A stretch of DNA of 64,000 nucleotides from Fremontodendron californicum (taxonomy: Eukaryota; Streptophyta; Magnoliopsida; Malvales; Malvaceae): the NCBI GenBank assembly GCA_030761205.1, contig JAULJL010000015.1, forward strand, positions 11,227,501-11,291,500, written 5' to 3'. The number at the start of each line of letters is the position of its first letter. The first letter of the stretch is position 1. The position numbers were made by a program, and so were the translations under genes. Positions 37,201 through 47,131 of the stretch are shown in pieces. The notes below the pieces were generated by a model. It did no database searches and was not told the origin of the DNA. It worked only from the letters and a program-made list of their open reading frames with translations.

Positions 37201-39082
37201 CCGGACCTATCACTCGAGGTCGAGGGGGTAACATCGATGGTGTGGTCCAATTTAAGTGCCAATTGTTGAATCTTGGATCTTTCTTCCACTTTTAATGGAG
37301 ATAGGTCCTTTAGATATCTAAGATCTTATGAAATTTTCCATGTTCTCTCCCAAGACAATGACATATTTTATCCCCTAACTTGTCTCCTCCATTTTCAATT
37401 TCACAGTACTTATGTTACATTTTCAACTTATTATTGAAAAAATAGCCAAATAGGAGTGTTAGTAAATAGTTGGGAGGGTTTTAGGCCTCCTAATGCATCC
37501 AATTGCATTGGATGTATTTGGGATGCACCCAGTGAAATGGGACTGCACTGTCCTTCCAATGGAGCATTGAATGGGCAAGGGTTCAGTGAAACTTATTGGA
37601 TCTTTTTAGAGGTGAAATTCAATTTACCCCTTTATTTTTTTATAAATTTTTATTTAAAAATTATTTTATTATTTAAAGATTTTTATATTATTTATTATTT
37701 AATATAATAAATAAAGCTATATACTTATAAATTAATTAATTTAAATATTTAAATAAATATATAAAATAATATATATTAAAATATGAAATATTATTTAAAT
37801 ATATCTTAATAGTTATTTTTATTCTTATCTCACTATTGTCGTTGCATTTGCATTCAAATACATATACCAACACTAATTTTAATCTCATCGTTACAATATC
37901 TAATCTCACCGAAAGTTTGCTAAAGGAAATTAATATCATCATGTTGCCCTCTTTTTTTTTGTCTCTCTTCTAGTTTTGTTGAGGATGTTGAAGTTTAATT
38001 AGCAAAGTCTTATTATGTGTTCAATAATTTCCTTGTTTTCTCTTCTCTTGGGAAATATAAACTAGCTCCAATAGTTTTAGTATTTGGATTAGGAAGATAA
38101 TGAGCTAGAAACCAACCAAAAAAAAAGACTACGAACATAAACTAAATTCATGTCCTTGAACTATGTTATTAATTCGGACTCTTCATTTTAAAAAAAAAAA
38201 AAATATTTATATCTGATATTATGTTCGATACTTTCAGACATGGGTATGAGGATATAATCCTCCAAATATATGAAAAAACTTTAAAAAAAATTAAGTATAT
38301 GCATATCGAACATATAACAACATTCAATAATCACCCAAATCCGAGTAGCATATTCCTTCCAGAATCTTGTTTCTCTAGCAATCAATGTCCTTATAATGAA
38401 TTTGAATTTTCCTTTGCAGTTGCTGGAGAAAGAAAAACATAAGCAGCACGCTCATATTCTGAAGCAATACCGATCAAAAGCTGAGTATTACCTATGCTCA
38501 TGTCTCAACAAAAACAATGACAGCAACAACAACACCAACAACATTGATCGTACCCCAGGAGGTCTTCTATACATCCGGCAATGGAACAACATGCAATACG
38601 TGTCGACGGCGGCATTCCTTCTCACCGTCTACTCCGACTTCCTTCGGGACACGAACAAACACCTCCATTGCCCCGCCGGAACAGTGGATCATGAAGAGAT
38701 CCTCAATTTTGCCAAATCTCAAGTAGATTACATACTAGGTTCTAATCCCATGAACATGAGTTATTTAGTGGGTTATGGTTCAAAATACCCCACCAGGGTG
38801 CACCACAGGGGGGCCTCAATAGTGTCATACAGGGAGAACAAAGGGTTCATTGGGTGCACCCAAGGTTATGACCATTGGTATAGTCGGCTAGAGCCTAACC
38901 CTAATGTCTTGGTTGGTGCAGTGGTTGGGGGACCTGATTGTCAGGATAATTTCATGGACGAAAGAGATAATTACATGCAGACTGAGGCCTGCACATATAA
39001 TACAGCACCATTAATTGGGGTTTTAGCTAAATTGTTACAGTTAGAGGAAAGCCATGAAGTAGAATTGGTTGCCTCTTCTTAG
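31267..39082 (+). CDS. GH9 endoglucanase (endo-1,4-beta-glucanase), class B, secreted
   Basis: Five exons with intact phases: 31267-31512, 31622-31834, 34921-35121, 35251-35505 and 38420-39082, giving 525 residues. The upstream in-frame TTG at 31246 is not a start; ATG at 31267 opens [13 protein letters not shown], then a hydrophobic stretch and [13 protein letters not shown], so a signal peptide is expected and the enzyme should be secreted. GH9 landmarks are present: [12 protein letters not shown] (Asp pair near residues 91-94), [11 protein letters not shown] (His near 433) and [19 protein letters not shown], with the catalytic Glu near 494. The chain ends soon after [12 protein letters not shown], so there is no C-terminal carbohydrate-binding module or transmembrane anchor (class B). 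GH9B enzymes cut non-crystalline beta-1,4-glucan in cell-wall remodelling. The length and ends recall the endoglucanase 11 (GH9B8) group, a suggestion from memory. Intron 2 holds a 3-kb retrotransposon and intron 4 (2.9 kb) holds several repeats. Confidence 0.93.
31883..32541 (+). repeat. 5' LTR of the TR-GAG element
   Basis: This 659-bp LTR has TG...CA ends. It carries a TATATAAATAG TATA-like box near 32130, plausibly its promoter, and an AATAAAAG signal near 32407. Three CTGTAGC repeats occur near its end. The 61-codon frame in it is identical in both LTRs but has no domain. Confidence 0.9.
32715..34217 (+). CDS. Retrotransposon gag protein (UBN2-type with zinc knuckle)
   Basis: The 500-residue product starts at ATG 32715; the frame is open further upstream only through a TTG. 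Residues 1-200 form the copia-type gag region ([20 protein letters not shown], then [20 protein letters not shown] and [15 protein letters not shown]). A zinc knuckle [14 protein letters not shown] (CX2CX4HX4C) lies at about 263-276 and should bind RNA during particle assembly. The C-terminal 220 residues are highly charged, first acidic and then Lys/Arg-rich, with no protease, integrase, reverse transcriptase or RNase H. The frame stops eight bases before the right LTR, so pol was never within this copy. Replication would need enzymes from another element. Confidence 0.93.
   Translation: MEDFSSPIGKIEKLNNSNYNTWSIRMQFYMQGEDLWDIVNGEDITPPTDVEELKEWKIKAGKAMYVLSVTIEDGLLQRIKDAKTPKEAWDTLTMLFARKNDARLQQLENELLSISQQNMSVSAYFSKVKTLCEEISKLDPENAITETRMRRIIIHGLRPEYNGIVTATRGWSKEPTLTELENILANQEALDNQMSKVMIKDYEKALFSNRRGKVAIRQGIEDIEVQNKQEAWQRRSFQRGGAQIVQDREDSENVRSHCRNIKCFKCGKLGHYARDCRYRQVQGYATVFSRQEHNYEEEWDFETAFTIEECQELVSGCITELEENVHEDEEEIDFENTLPRQEVIEGTSKEKNESMFQSSEKIFEEERMFQEVEKKLEADVNMEKDDNEVNNTGKPYKSVEDMKIDYGVNKLMIVDKVEYAKVRDRLVESIKKKEDKNGVEAKAEEKKNKNQKRKEQSTMDEAELMMLMNFKKRKKKEKRFDKSRRQSEMTTKRASRESSR
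34225..34883 (+). repeat. 3' LTR of the TR-GAG element
   Basis: This 659-bp copy has no difference I could find from 31883-32541. It lies only 37 bp upstream of endoglucanase exon 3, so the branch-point region of that intron is now partly LTR-derived, and any LTR-driven transcript would run in sense into exon 3. Confidence 0.9.
36560..36785 (-). repeat. Dispersed repeat family C copy in endoglucanase intron 4
   Basis: The copy begins AGACCTGATAATATTGG and ends AATCAGATTTAGTCT, giving imperfect inverted ends. Internal motifs (AATAACACGAACACAACACG, ATATGAATTATTAACG) are reverse complements of those in the 14990 and 18040 copies. The rest of the 2.9-kb intron is AT-rich. A 72-codon frame at 37051-37269 could be a decayed LINE segment, but I cannot support that. 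Confidence 0.55.
38161..38353. mobile_element. hAT-type MITE copy 4 (endoglucanase intron 4)
   Basis: The 193-bp copy starts CTATGTTATTAATTCGG and ends CCGAGTAGCATAT, a decayed version of the inverted ends CTATGTT...AACATAG of the copies in the PFP gene. Flanks are TCCTTGAA (38153-38160) and TCCTTCCA (38354-38361), matching at 6 of 8 positions. It ends 66 bp before endoglucanase exon 5. It is the most diverged of four copies in the window. Confidence 0.6.
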
Positions 39083-39339
39083 AAACAATATATATCAAGT
39101 GAGAAAAAAAAAATAGTGTTGATGAGTACTCTAAAACACTTTTTTTTTTTGTGTGTGTGGCTGAACTAAAGCGTTCAAGCCCCATTTTTATTGTATCTTC
39201 ATTTTTGTTGAATGTTCATAATAGTGAAAGTATAAACTATAAAGTTCAACATATGTTTTGATTTCTCTCCTTTAGGTATCATATTCTTCTCAGATGGCTA
39301 AATGCTTGGAGTGAACATATATTTTGTGTTCAAGGTAGA

Positions 39340-39625
39340 GTTCATGGGTAGAATCGGATTTGACCCGGAATTTGAATAAGATTTTTTTGCTTGTTCAAGT
39401 TTGGGTTGGGTTCGAAAACTCGTTTTATTATTTAAGATATATTAAAATATATATATAAAAAATTATAATTAAATTTAAATAAAATATTATTTTTTTATTT
39501 AAACAGTAATCTAGATCGAGTCGGGTCAATCCGAATTATTAAAAACTTATCTTAAGTTCGATCCAATTCAAGTCAGATTTGTCGAGTCATGCGAGTATCT
39601 CGGTCGGTGGACAGATCTAGTTCTA
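39340..39625. repeat. Dispersed repeat family D copy
   Basis: It carries GCTTGTTCAAGTTTGGGTTG, AAACTCGTTTTATTATTTAA and ATTTAAACAGTAATC in the same order as the copy at 15905. It lies downstream of the endoglucanase stop and shows no coding sign. Confidence 0.5.
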
Positions 39626-39844
39626 GGATTTAATAACACTATTTTATTTTAATTCATACTCCATTTGAGTGTGTGATAAGAAACACCCACCACATCAAGG
39701 ATCGTTTTTTGACTGCATCCCTTCCAAATGAAGTTCAATACTAAGTATATCTTATAAAATCAATAAAAGTAATCCGTCAATTGAGGGATCAATCGATCCC
39801 TCAATTGAGGGAGGCAAACAGCTCAAATTTCTTTTTTTTTTTAT

Positions 39845-40400
39845 TAATTATTATGTGTTGTATTTATGTTTTTTTATTTTTATTTTTTATAATCGTATTA
39901 AAGGTATTACATGTATATAAATTTTGACACGTTATGTATAAATTTTGAAACATTCGTGCATTCATGTTGTGTTAGTGTTATTTTTTTTCGTGTTATATTA
40001 TGTTTTAGTTATTTTTTCGTGTTCGTGTTGGGTCCGAAAATGACAGGTCTCATTAGCACTATTCAAATAACTTTTAATTTTGTGTCCTTTTTTTTGTGTC
40101 GTGTTGATAGATTTTGACACATTCGTGTATTCGTGTTGTGTCAATATTATTTTTTAGTGTTGTATTGTATTTCAATTATTTTTTCATGTTCGTTTCATGT
40201 ACGAAATTGCCAGATCTAATTGGCACTATTTAAATAATTCTCAATTTTGTGTAAAGTTCGTTTATATAAATTTCGACACGTTCGTGTATTCATGTTATGG
40301 TCATGTTATTTTTTCGTGTCGTGTCGTATTTTAATTATTTTTTCATGTCATATTCGTGTGCGACATTATTCAAATAACTCTTAATTTTGTGTTACGTGTT
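39845..40400 (+). repeat. Cluster of about three family C copies
   Basis: The motif set (ATTTTGACACGTT, ACATTCGTGCATTCATGTTG, GTGTTGGGTCCGAAAATGAC) recurs near 39920, 40100 and 40270. Segment ends resemble each other (CAGGTCTCATTAGCACTATT and CAGATCTAATTGGCACTATT). A more decayed relative may continue at 40740-40950. Confidence 0.5.
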
Positions 40401-41632
40401 GTATAATGATTGGTTCTTTATTTAAAAAAAAATAAATAAAGTCGTATTATTTTTATATTTTTGAAAATTATTGTATTGATAAATTATCGGTAAAAATTAA
40501 AATATTTAATAATAATATGAGATGGGTTGATATAATTAAATTTTTTTTAAACTTTTGGTGTTGAATTAAAAAAAAGATGATGATTAAATAAAAATAACTA
40601 TGTTAAATGATGTATAAATTATTAGTTATTGTATATGATAGTTGTTAGGTTTATATTTTGTCATTTTTTTTATTTCTTAATATGAATAGAAATGATGAAT
40701 ATCAATATAATCTAAATGAATTAAATAATGATATCTATCTTAATTTTTTTACTTATAATTTATATATAATAAATTGATTCATGTATTCGTCTTGCAATTA
40801 TATTATTTTATATCTATATCTTACATTAAAAGTTGTCATCAAGTTAGGATATTTTGCATAATTTATCATAGTGCTTCAATTTTAACTTTAAATTCATGTT
40901 ATTTTTGTGTCATAATCGTATTCAATATATTATCAATAACAATAAAACCGAAACAACGCGAGGATTCAAATACTAATTGTTTTTAAAAGAATCGAATTCA
41001 AATCTCTTTTTTCTTTCAATATGTAAAAAAAAATATCTATTTGTATGGAAAGAGAGGTACCATGAGAGAACCAATTATATTGAGACTACATTTTGTTTAT
41101 AACTTTTTTTTGTTATTTGATAAGAAAATGGAAATTACTAAATTAAACCCAGCCACCAACTAAAAAAATCTAGAACTTACTTGTAGCAGTTTGCTGCTCT
41201 TGAATGATAATACTCATTACTTATCCAAAAAAAAAGTTTAGAATAACAAAAACTGAACCTAAATAAATATGATCATGAAATTATTAAAAAAAAAAAATTG
41301 AATATATTTTCTCATTTAAATTTTTAATTTCGTTCAGAAGATTACTACGATACAAATCATTCCCAACATTAAGAAAAATACGATTTTTTTTTTCTCTCTC
41401 AATGTTTAGCTTTAATTAATTTTACCTTCGGTTCATTTAAAAAATAAAACTTTTTGTGGTTAAAGAGTGGTAAAAGACAATGACTAATTAGTGAAAATTC
41501 ATTCTTTATATTATTATGAATAATATTTGTTGGTTATAATTTATGGGAATTTGTTATTTTTAATTATTTATTTATGTTATGAAAATAAATAACCGAAAAA
41601 CTTGCTCCCAAATTCCCAAATACAATGTTTCC

Positions 41633-41694
<62 letters not shown>

Positions 41695-42734
41695 CACTTA
41701 GAAAATGGGCCAAGTTTAACAAAAGTGTAATGTTGGGCCTGCTCGTTCATCAGGGTCCAAGTCTATGGATCGTTGTTGGGTCCTAATGACAATTTTGGTT
41801 ACTTGGGATTCAGGCCAATGAGTTGGAACTATTTGATGGTCGAACCAAGAAAAGATAGTAGAGGGGGTTGAGATTTTGATAAATTTTTTTATATTTTAAC
41901 AATTTAATTTTTTTTTTCAATGTGTTTGATAACTCATATTAAATGTTACCTAATAAAAAAATTTCAACAAAAAAGTATTGAATAAGATAAGTAGGTAGAA
42001 AGCTATTTATCACTTACTTTAGAATATGTTAAATAAATTTTATTTAAAAAAATTATATTTAAATTAAATTATCTCTTTTTTTTAGTTACAAAAGATGAAA
42101 TATTTAAATTATCTTTCTAATTTTTATCCAGAACTATCCAGAATAATATAAAATCTTATTTTAATAAAATTAAAATTGTGAATATAATAATTTTCAAAAT
42201 TCAAAATTTATAACTATTAAACAATATAATTATATTAAATACTTAATTTTCAGTAACATACCAAACAGTTTTTATAATACAAATTCATTACTTATAAATT
42301 TATTATTAAAAATTCAATTCTTATTTTTTCAACATTTAATTTTTTTAATTTACCAAACAACACCTTACTCATCCGGATCTTTATATGTAAAACACATGAT
42401 GAACTCACAATTGTTCAGTAGTATCAGACTCAGAAATCACTCGATTTACACTTGTCAAAACTAGAGGCTCCCAACACAATCCACAACCAGGCATAAATAA
42501 CTAGAGTAAAAGCTGTTCTAAAGTAAGAGAAACCTAAGAACACATTAAAACTGTCACTTCACTTTTTCTCCTGATTATCCTCTACAACTCACTAATTTAA
42601 ATATCGAAACATGTTCAGAGACATAACTCTGATACCGTCTGACAGTGTTCTGTCTTCGCAGACCTTTACCAACCTCCACCTGGCAAGTCTTAGGAGCTTA
42701 CTCGGCTCTACCTCCAAAAAAAAAACTCAAACAT
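40401..42734. other. AT-rich intergenic DNA; AT microsatellite and a LINE 3' stub
   Basis: No gene is supported. (AT)n runs from about 41635 to 41688. At about 41175-41240 the text GCTGCTCTTGAATGATAAT with TTACTTATCCAAAAAAAAA matches the tail style of the LINE ending near 44560, so it may be a heavily truncated LINE end. A GGTATCAGAG primer-site-like string occurs on the minus strand near 42640 without recognisable LTRs. Confidence 0.45.
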
Positions 42735-44565
42735 TTACTCTAGTGCCTAAAGTTCCTAATCCTGGTTGTATCTCAGATTTCAAACCTATTTCCTGCTATT
42801 AAACAATTTACAAGTGAATATATTATCACGTAAATAATCTATAAAAATGCGGAATTAAATAAATTACAGGATCATTCGATTCGGAATCGATTTTGATTCA
42901 CTGGTCAAAAGGAGGTGGACTTGTTGATTACTTTCCAGGTGCAAAAGGGATGAAGCAGAGAAATCTCAATTGTCTTTATTTGTTTGTTATTGCTATGAAT
43001 GCTTTTGTTTTGTTTGCTGAATATTGCTGCTATTCATGGGGTGTTTTCCTATCATCCTAAGTGTAAGCAGATTAGGCTTGCTTGTTCTTTTTTGATGATT
43101 TGTTGATTTTTGCAAAGTGAAGTGTAGACTCTATGGTGGCCATCACCAATATTTTGGAAGTGCTTTATCAGTTTTTTTTATTTGAATTTGAACTCTTTGA
43201 AGAATGAGATTTTTAATTCATGGGTTAGTGACACTGACATCCAGACAATCCAAGAGGTGACAGGGTTCAAGGCATGTTTTCTTCTAGTCAGGTATCTTGG
43301 GGTACCAGTGGTTACAAAAAGGCTAAGTAAGAAGGATTTGTTCTCCACTGATTGAGAGGATTAATGGATGGGCTGCTAAGCACCTCTCTTATGATGGTTG
43401 TTTGCTGCTAATTCAATATGTTTTATTTAGTATACAAAATTTCTGGTTTAGGAATTTTGTTCTGCCTCAAAGGATTGTGAAAAAGGTCACACAACTTTAT
43501 GCTGCTTTCTTTTGTAAAGGCAATCCAAAGGGAGCTCGGGTTAATTGGCAAGCTATCTGTCATCTTAAGTCTGAGGATAGCCTTGGTCTTAAGGGTTTGA
43601 TCTCCTGGAGTAAAGCATGTATTCTTGAAAATCTGTGGTTGGTATTCACACATGCTGCTTCACTCTGGGTGGCATGGATTCAGGCTTACGTTTTGCAAAT
43701 TCCTATACTCCAAAGATTTAGTTGGAATTGGAAAAATTACTGAAGCTAAGGGTGCTTGCTCAGCTATTCATACAACAAGAAGGAAAGAGTTTTGACTTGG
43801 AGAATTCCTGGAGTTACTTACAAAGCAGCCTATATCTGGAATGAAATCAGGCATAGACAAGCAAAAGTGGATTCTTATAGTTGGTTTTTGTTTTAGTTCC
43901 ATCTTCCTAGGCATTTGATTATCTCGTAGATGGCAATATTAGACAGATTGCCAACTAGGAACAAAGTTAGTTCATGGGGGGGGGGGGGCATTTGAATTTG
44001 CTGGAATGTTTGCTTTCTCATGCAGATGTGGGACCGAGAGATCATATATTCTTTCACTTGCTCTCTTTCTAGCCGGCTTGGAATGCTTATGTTCAAGGAT
44101 TTAAATTATGGTCGCAAACACGTTTTTAATAACCTCGCGTTTATCGCGGTTGCGGACGTAAAACTACTATCGTAGTTAATTACAATGAAAATCGACAGCA
44201 TAAAAACTGAAACCGCAAAAGAACAACTATAACAATCGCTTTACGGTTGCTATTTAAATTCCTGCTTATATTTACTACTTATGGATGGAAGAAATTGCAG
44301 GCTGCATGGAGGAAAGAGTTGTTCTGATAAGAAAATATTGTGTTCTATTGTTAATATTGTTAGACGTCGTTTAGCTGGCATTAAGCATATAGCTAATGAT
44401 CCTGTTAAAAAAGGTCTCTTTGTACTGTTTGGGGCTTAAATGACTCTGCTCCCATAAACTGCTAATTAGTTTTGTTTGTTACTGCCATTGGCAGACTGGT
44501 TTATTTATAGCAAATTTTTGCTGCTTTTTTTATAAACAAAAAAGTTACTTATCCAAAAAAGAAAG
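42735..44565 (+). pseudogene. Dead L1-type LINE (reverse transcriptase to 3' end)
   Basis: In order on the plus strand come LVPKVPNPGCISDFKPISCY (reverse transcriptase N-terminal motif, 42741-42800), FVIAMNAF (about 42985), HPKCKQIRLA (about 43055), and the post-RT block in the 43402-43743 frame with SIQNFWFRNFVLPQRIVKK and KGARVNWQAICHLKSEDSLG. Then come zf-RVT-like text (YKAAYIWNEIRH) and RLAGIKHIANDPVKKGLFVL near 44370. Order and motifs are those of plant L1 LINE ORF2. Internal deletions, stops and frameshifts make it inactive, and the endonuclease end is missing. It ends with TTACTTATCCAAAAAAG at about 44545-44561. A short element (44108-44251) is inserted within it. Confidence 0.75.
44108..44251. 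mobile_element. MITE-like insertion inside the LINE (9-bp duplication)
   Basis: A 144-bp, GC-richer segment is flanked by ATTTAAATT on both sides (44099-44107 and 44252-44260). It starts ATGGTCGCAAAC and ends TTTACGGTTGCT, whose reverse complement AGCAACCGTAAA is only a weak inverted match. It interrupts LINE coding text between AYVQGFKLW and the zf-RVT tail. A 9-bp duplication suggests a Mutator-type MITE, but the duplicated word is itself almost palindromic, so chance is possible. Confidence 0.45.
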
Positions 44566-46353
44566 AAATTTATTTAGCTTAGAGATGCTGATATTTTTCT
44601 TTTTCAAGTAAAAATATTGAGAAGCAGAAAACCATGTAAAATGGACATCTTCCATTTTTTTTTTCTTTGAGATTTTCAGACATAATGGGAAAGAAAAGTA
44701 TATTTACAGGTTTACACCTTAGGTCCAAAAGAACAATTTGATGGATCTATTAGCCTAATTAATATAAATTAAAAGCTTTAATAAATAAATAAATTATATT
44801 GTTATATGGTCCTCACTCCTCCATGTGTGGGCACAGAGTCCTTTTTGGTGTGGCATCTCCCCATTCAAATATCAAAATCTCTAAATTTGGATTCACCTCA
44901 ATTAGTTCATGCAATCATTCTTAAGAGATAACATTCAACTTTTTTTTTTATCTCAAACTACGATATTTTTTTGTAAGTAAAAAATATCAAATCTATGATC
45001 CTTATCTACTTGCTGGTAGTCATCAAATTTTCAACATCTTACTTAATTTAAGATTGCTTAATTTTGCCCACCAACGATCAGGCAAAGGCAATTCAACAAA
45101 AAGACAACCACCCAAAAGTTAGGAGAAAAAAAGAGAATAAAATGAAATGGGGAAAAAGGTTGATCTAATCTACAATATTTGTGGGTTAAGTAGCTTTTTG
45201 CTTTGTTTTTTTTTTTAATATTTTTAAAGCTAGAAGGCCCTACTTCTAAGAATAAATTCTAGATATTTGGACTGACCTTAGAAATTCTAAACAGGTTTAA
45301 TAATGTGAAAACTTGATGTAAAAGCAAGAATGTGAAATTTTAGTTGCAGAAGTTTGGGAGTGGAGAGCTCCATTGGAAGAGAAAGTTGTAGTTCCATGTT
45401 ATAATTTGATGCTGAATTCAATAATCTTTTAAGGTTGGAAAAAATGTTAGAAGCAAGCAAAAGTTTAAAATCTGGATTTCATCCTCTATTAATTCAATTC
45501 TTGTTTTAGTCCTCTACTCTAATTGGTGAATTTAATCTCTATTTTTATTAAAAATAAATTTAAAAACAATTGATAATATTATTAAGATTATATCTTTAAT
45601 TTAAATGACATTGAATTTTAGTGATTACCTGCCTAAATGTTGAGGTGGATTAATTCTTTGATTACGTTATATATTAGTTTAAAATAATCATATTTTATTT
45701 TATTTTAATTAAATAATAATTAATAATTTTTAAATTCTAAAAAAATGACTTTTAGTATATTTCTTATTAGTCATAAAAAAAAAATCACATACTCGAATTT
45801 AATTACAAAAATGTAACACTCTAATCAATCGTTCTTATTTTTTTTTATTTTATAAAAATATAAGATTAATTTTATTAATTTAAATAATTTTTAAATTCTA
45901 AAAAAATGACTTTTAGTATATTTCTTATTAGTCATAAAAAAAAAAAAATCACATACTCGAATTTAATTACAAAAATGTAACACTCTAATCAATTGTTCTT
46001 AATTTTTATTTTATTTTATAAAAATATAAGATTATTTTATAAAAACCACGTAATTAGTTGAAGGATCAAATACAAACTTTGACCCAAGCAAAATCCCCCG
46101 ACCCCATGTTACTATGTAACATTTCCAAACTTGGATCAATCAAAATTCAAAACCATGTAACATTTCCAAACTTGAAACTAATCAAAACTTTATAGTACTG
46201 ATCAGATCAATCAATGGTAAACTGTTATGAATCAGGTGGTTGGGTGTTTGTGATCAGCCTGCCCTAACCCCACATGATAGGACAATACCATAGATGATTA
46301 TTTGTTCTCTTAACCCTTCACCATCCATCCTGGGATATACAAAGATGATAATG
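44566..46353. other. AT-rich intergenic DNA with a 161-bp tandem duplication
   Basis: No gene was found. Units at about 45722-45882 and 45883-46040 repeat the order AATAATTTTTAAATTC, ATGACTTTTAGTATATTTC, ACATACTCGAATTTAATTAC, GTAACACTCTAATCAAT. They differ mainly in homopolymer lengths, so the duplication is fairly recent. Confidence 0.6.
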
Positions 46354-46370
46354 AAAATGAAGAGATAGGA

Positions 46371-46542
46371 GTTGGTTGGAGTGGTAAGCGACTCCAGTCT
46401 CAAGATGAGGATAAAAGTTCGAGTCTTGAGAGTCACCAATATTGGGAGAGCTTTACCATCACCGCTTCCCGGTCTGAATAGAGAGTAGTCTCCCATCAAT
46501 CATAAAATGAGCATAAGAGACACCCTAAATTTAGATAATAAA
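46371..46542 (+). mobile_element. tRNA-derived SINE
   Basis: A ~172-bp element begins GTTGGTTGGAGTGGTAAGC. It has a pol III A-box-like TGGTTGGAGTGG (46373-46384) and a B-box-like AAGTTCGAGTC (46415-46425) spaced as in tRNA promoters. It is flanked by 17-bp direct repeats AAAATGAAGAGATAGGA (46354-46370) and AAAATGAAGAGATTGGA (46543-46559), with one mismatch. Long imperfect duplications and an internal split promoter are the marks of a SINE moved by LINE machinery. The 81-codon minus-strand frame across it is not a gene. Confidence 0.85.
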
Positions 46543-46611
46543 AAAATGAAGAGATTGGAACTAAATTCAGAAAAGTTGTCATTTTCCATTATTTGGTTGA
46601 CAGCACTGGCA

Positions 46612-46845
46612 TGTGATAGACCTCACAATTTTAGATACAACACGAATACAAATCCGACATGAAAAAATAATTAAAACATAATATAAAATACGATACGATA
46701 TGAATATACGAATATATCAAAATTTATATAGTATGAATTATTAACGTGTTAAAATTTATATAAATATATAACATCTTAAACACGATTATGAAATCAAAAA
46801 ATAATACGAACATGACACGAATACACATATTATCAAGTCTAACTT
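46612..46845 (-). repeat. Dispersed repeat family C copy upstream of the NPF gene
   Basis: It reads TAGACCTCACAATTTTAG at the left and ATTATCAAGTCTAAC at the right, so the ends are imperfect inverted repeats. The interior matches the 36560 copy (GTATGAATTATTAACGTG). It lies about 290 bp upstream of the transporter start codon. Confidence 0.55.
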
Positions 46846-47131
46846 GTGAAAACCAAGATCACAGGATGATAATAACACCAAAATGACCAATCTTACCATT
46901 TTTAAAAGCTCATGCAAGCCCAATCTTAACCGCAACCAGTTGGGGAAGCTCGGAAGCTAAAGCTACATGCAGTGGTACCCAGCACCAGGCCCTTATCATA
47001 CTTGTATTCCCCACCCCCAATCATGCACTTCTCGCCTTCTGTTTTCCCCTCATAATATTTGGAGCTAAACAAGTAAACAACACCATTTTCCTCTCTCCTG
47101 TCTTTTCTCTTCTCCTCTCAGAGTTTCAATC

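Noticed and set aside
42600..42660. Minus-strand GGTATCAGAG as a copia primer site
   Set aside because: No LTR pair could be found around it, and the adjoining plus-strand text belongs to a LINE reverse transcriptase.
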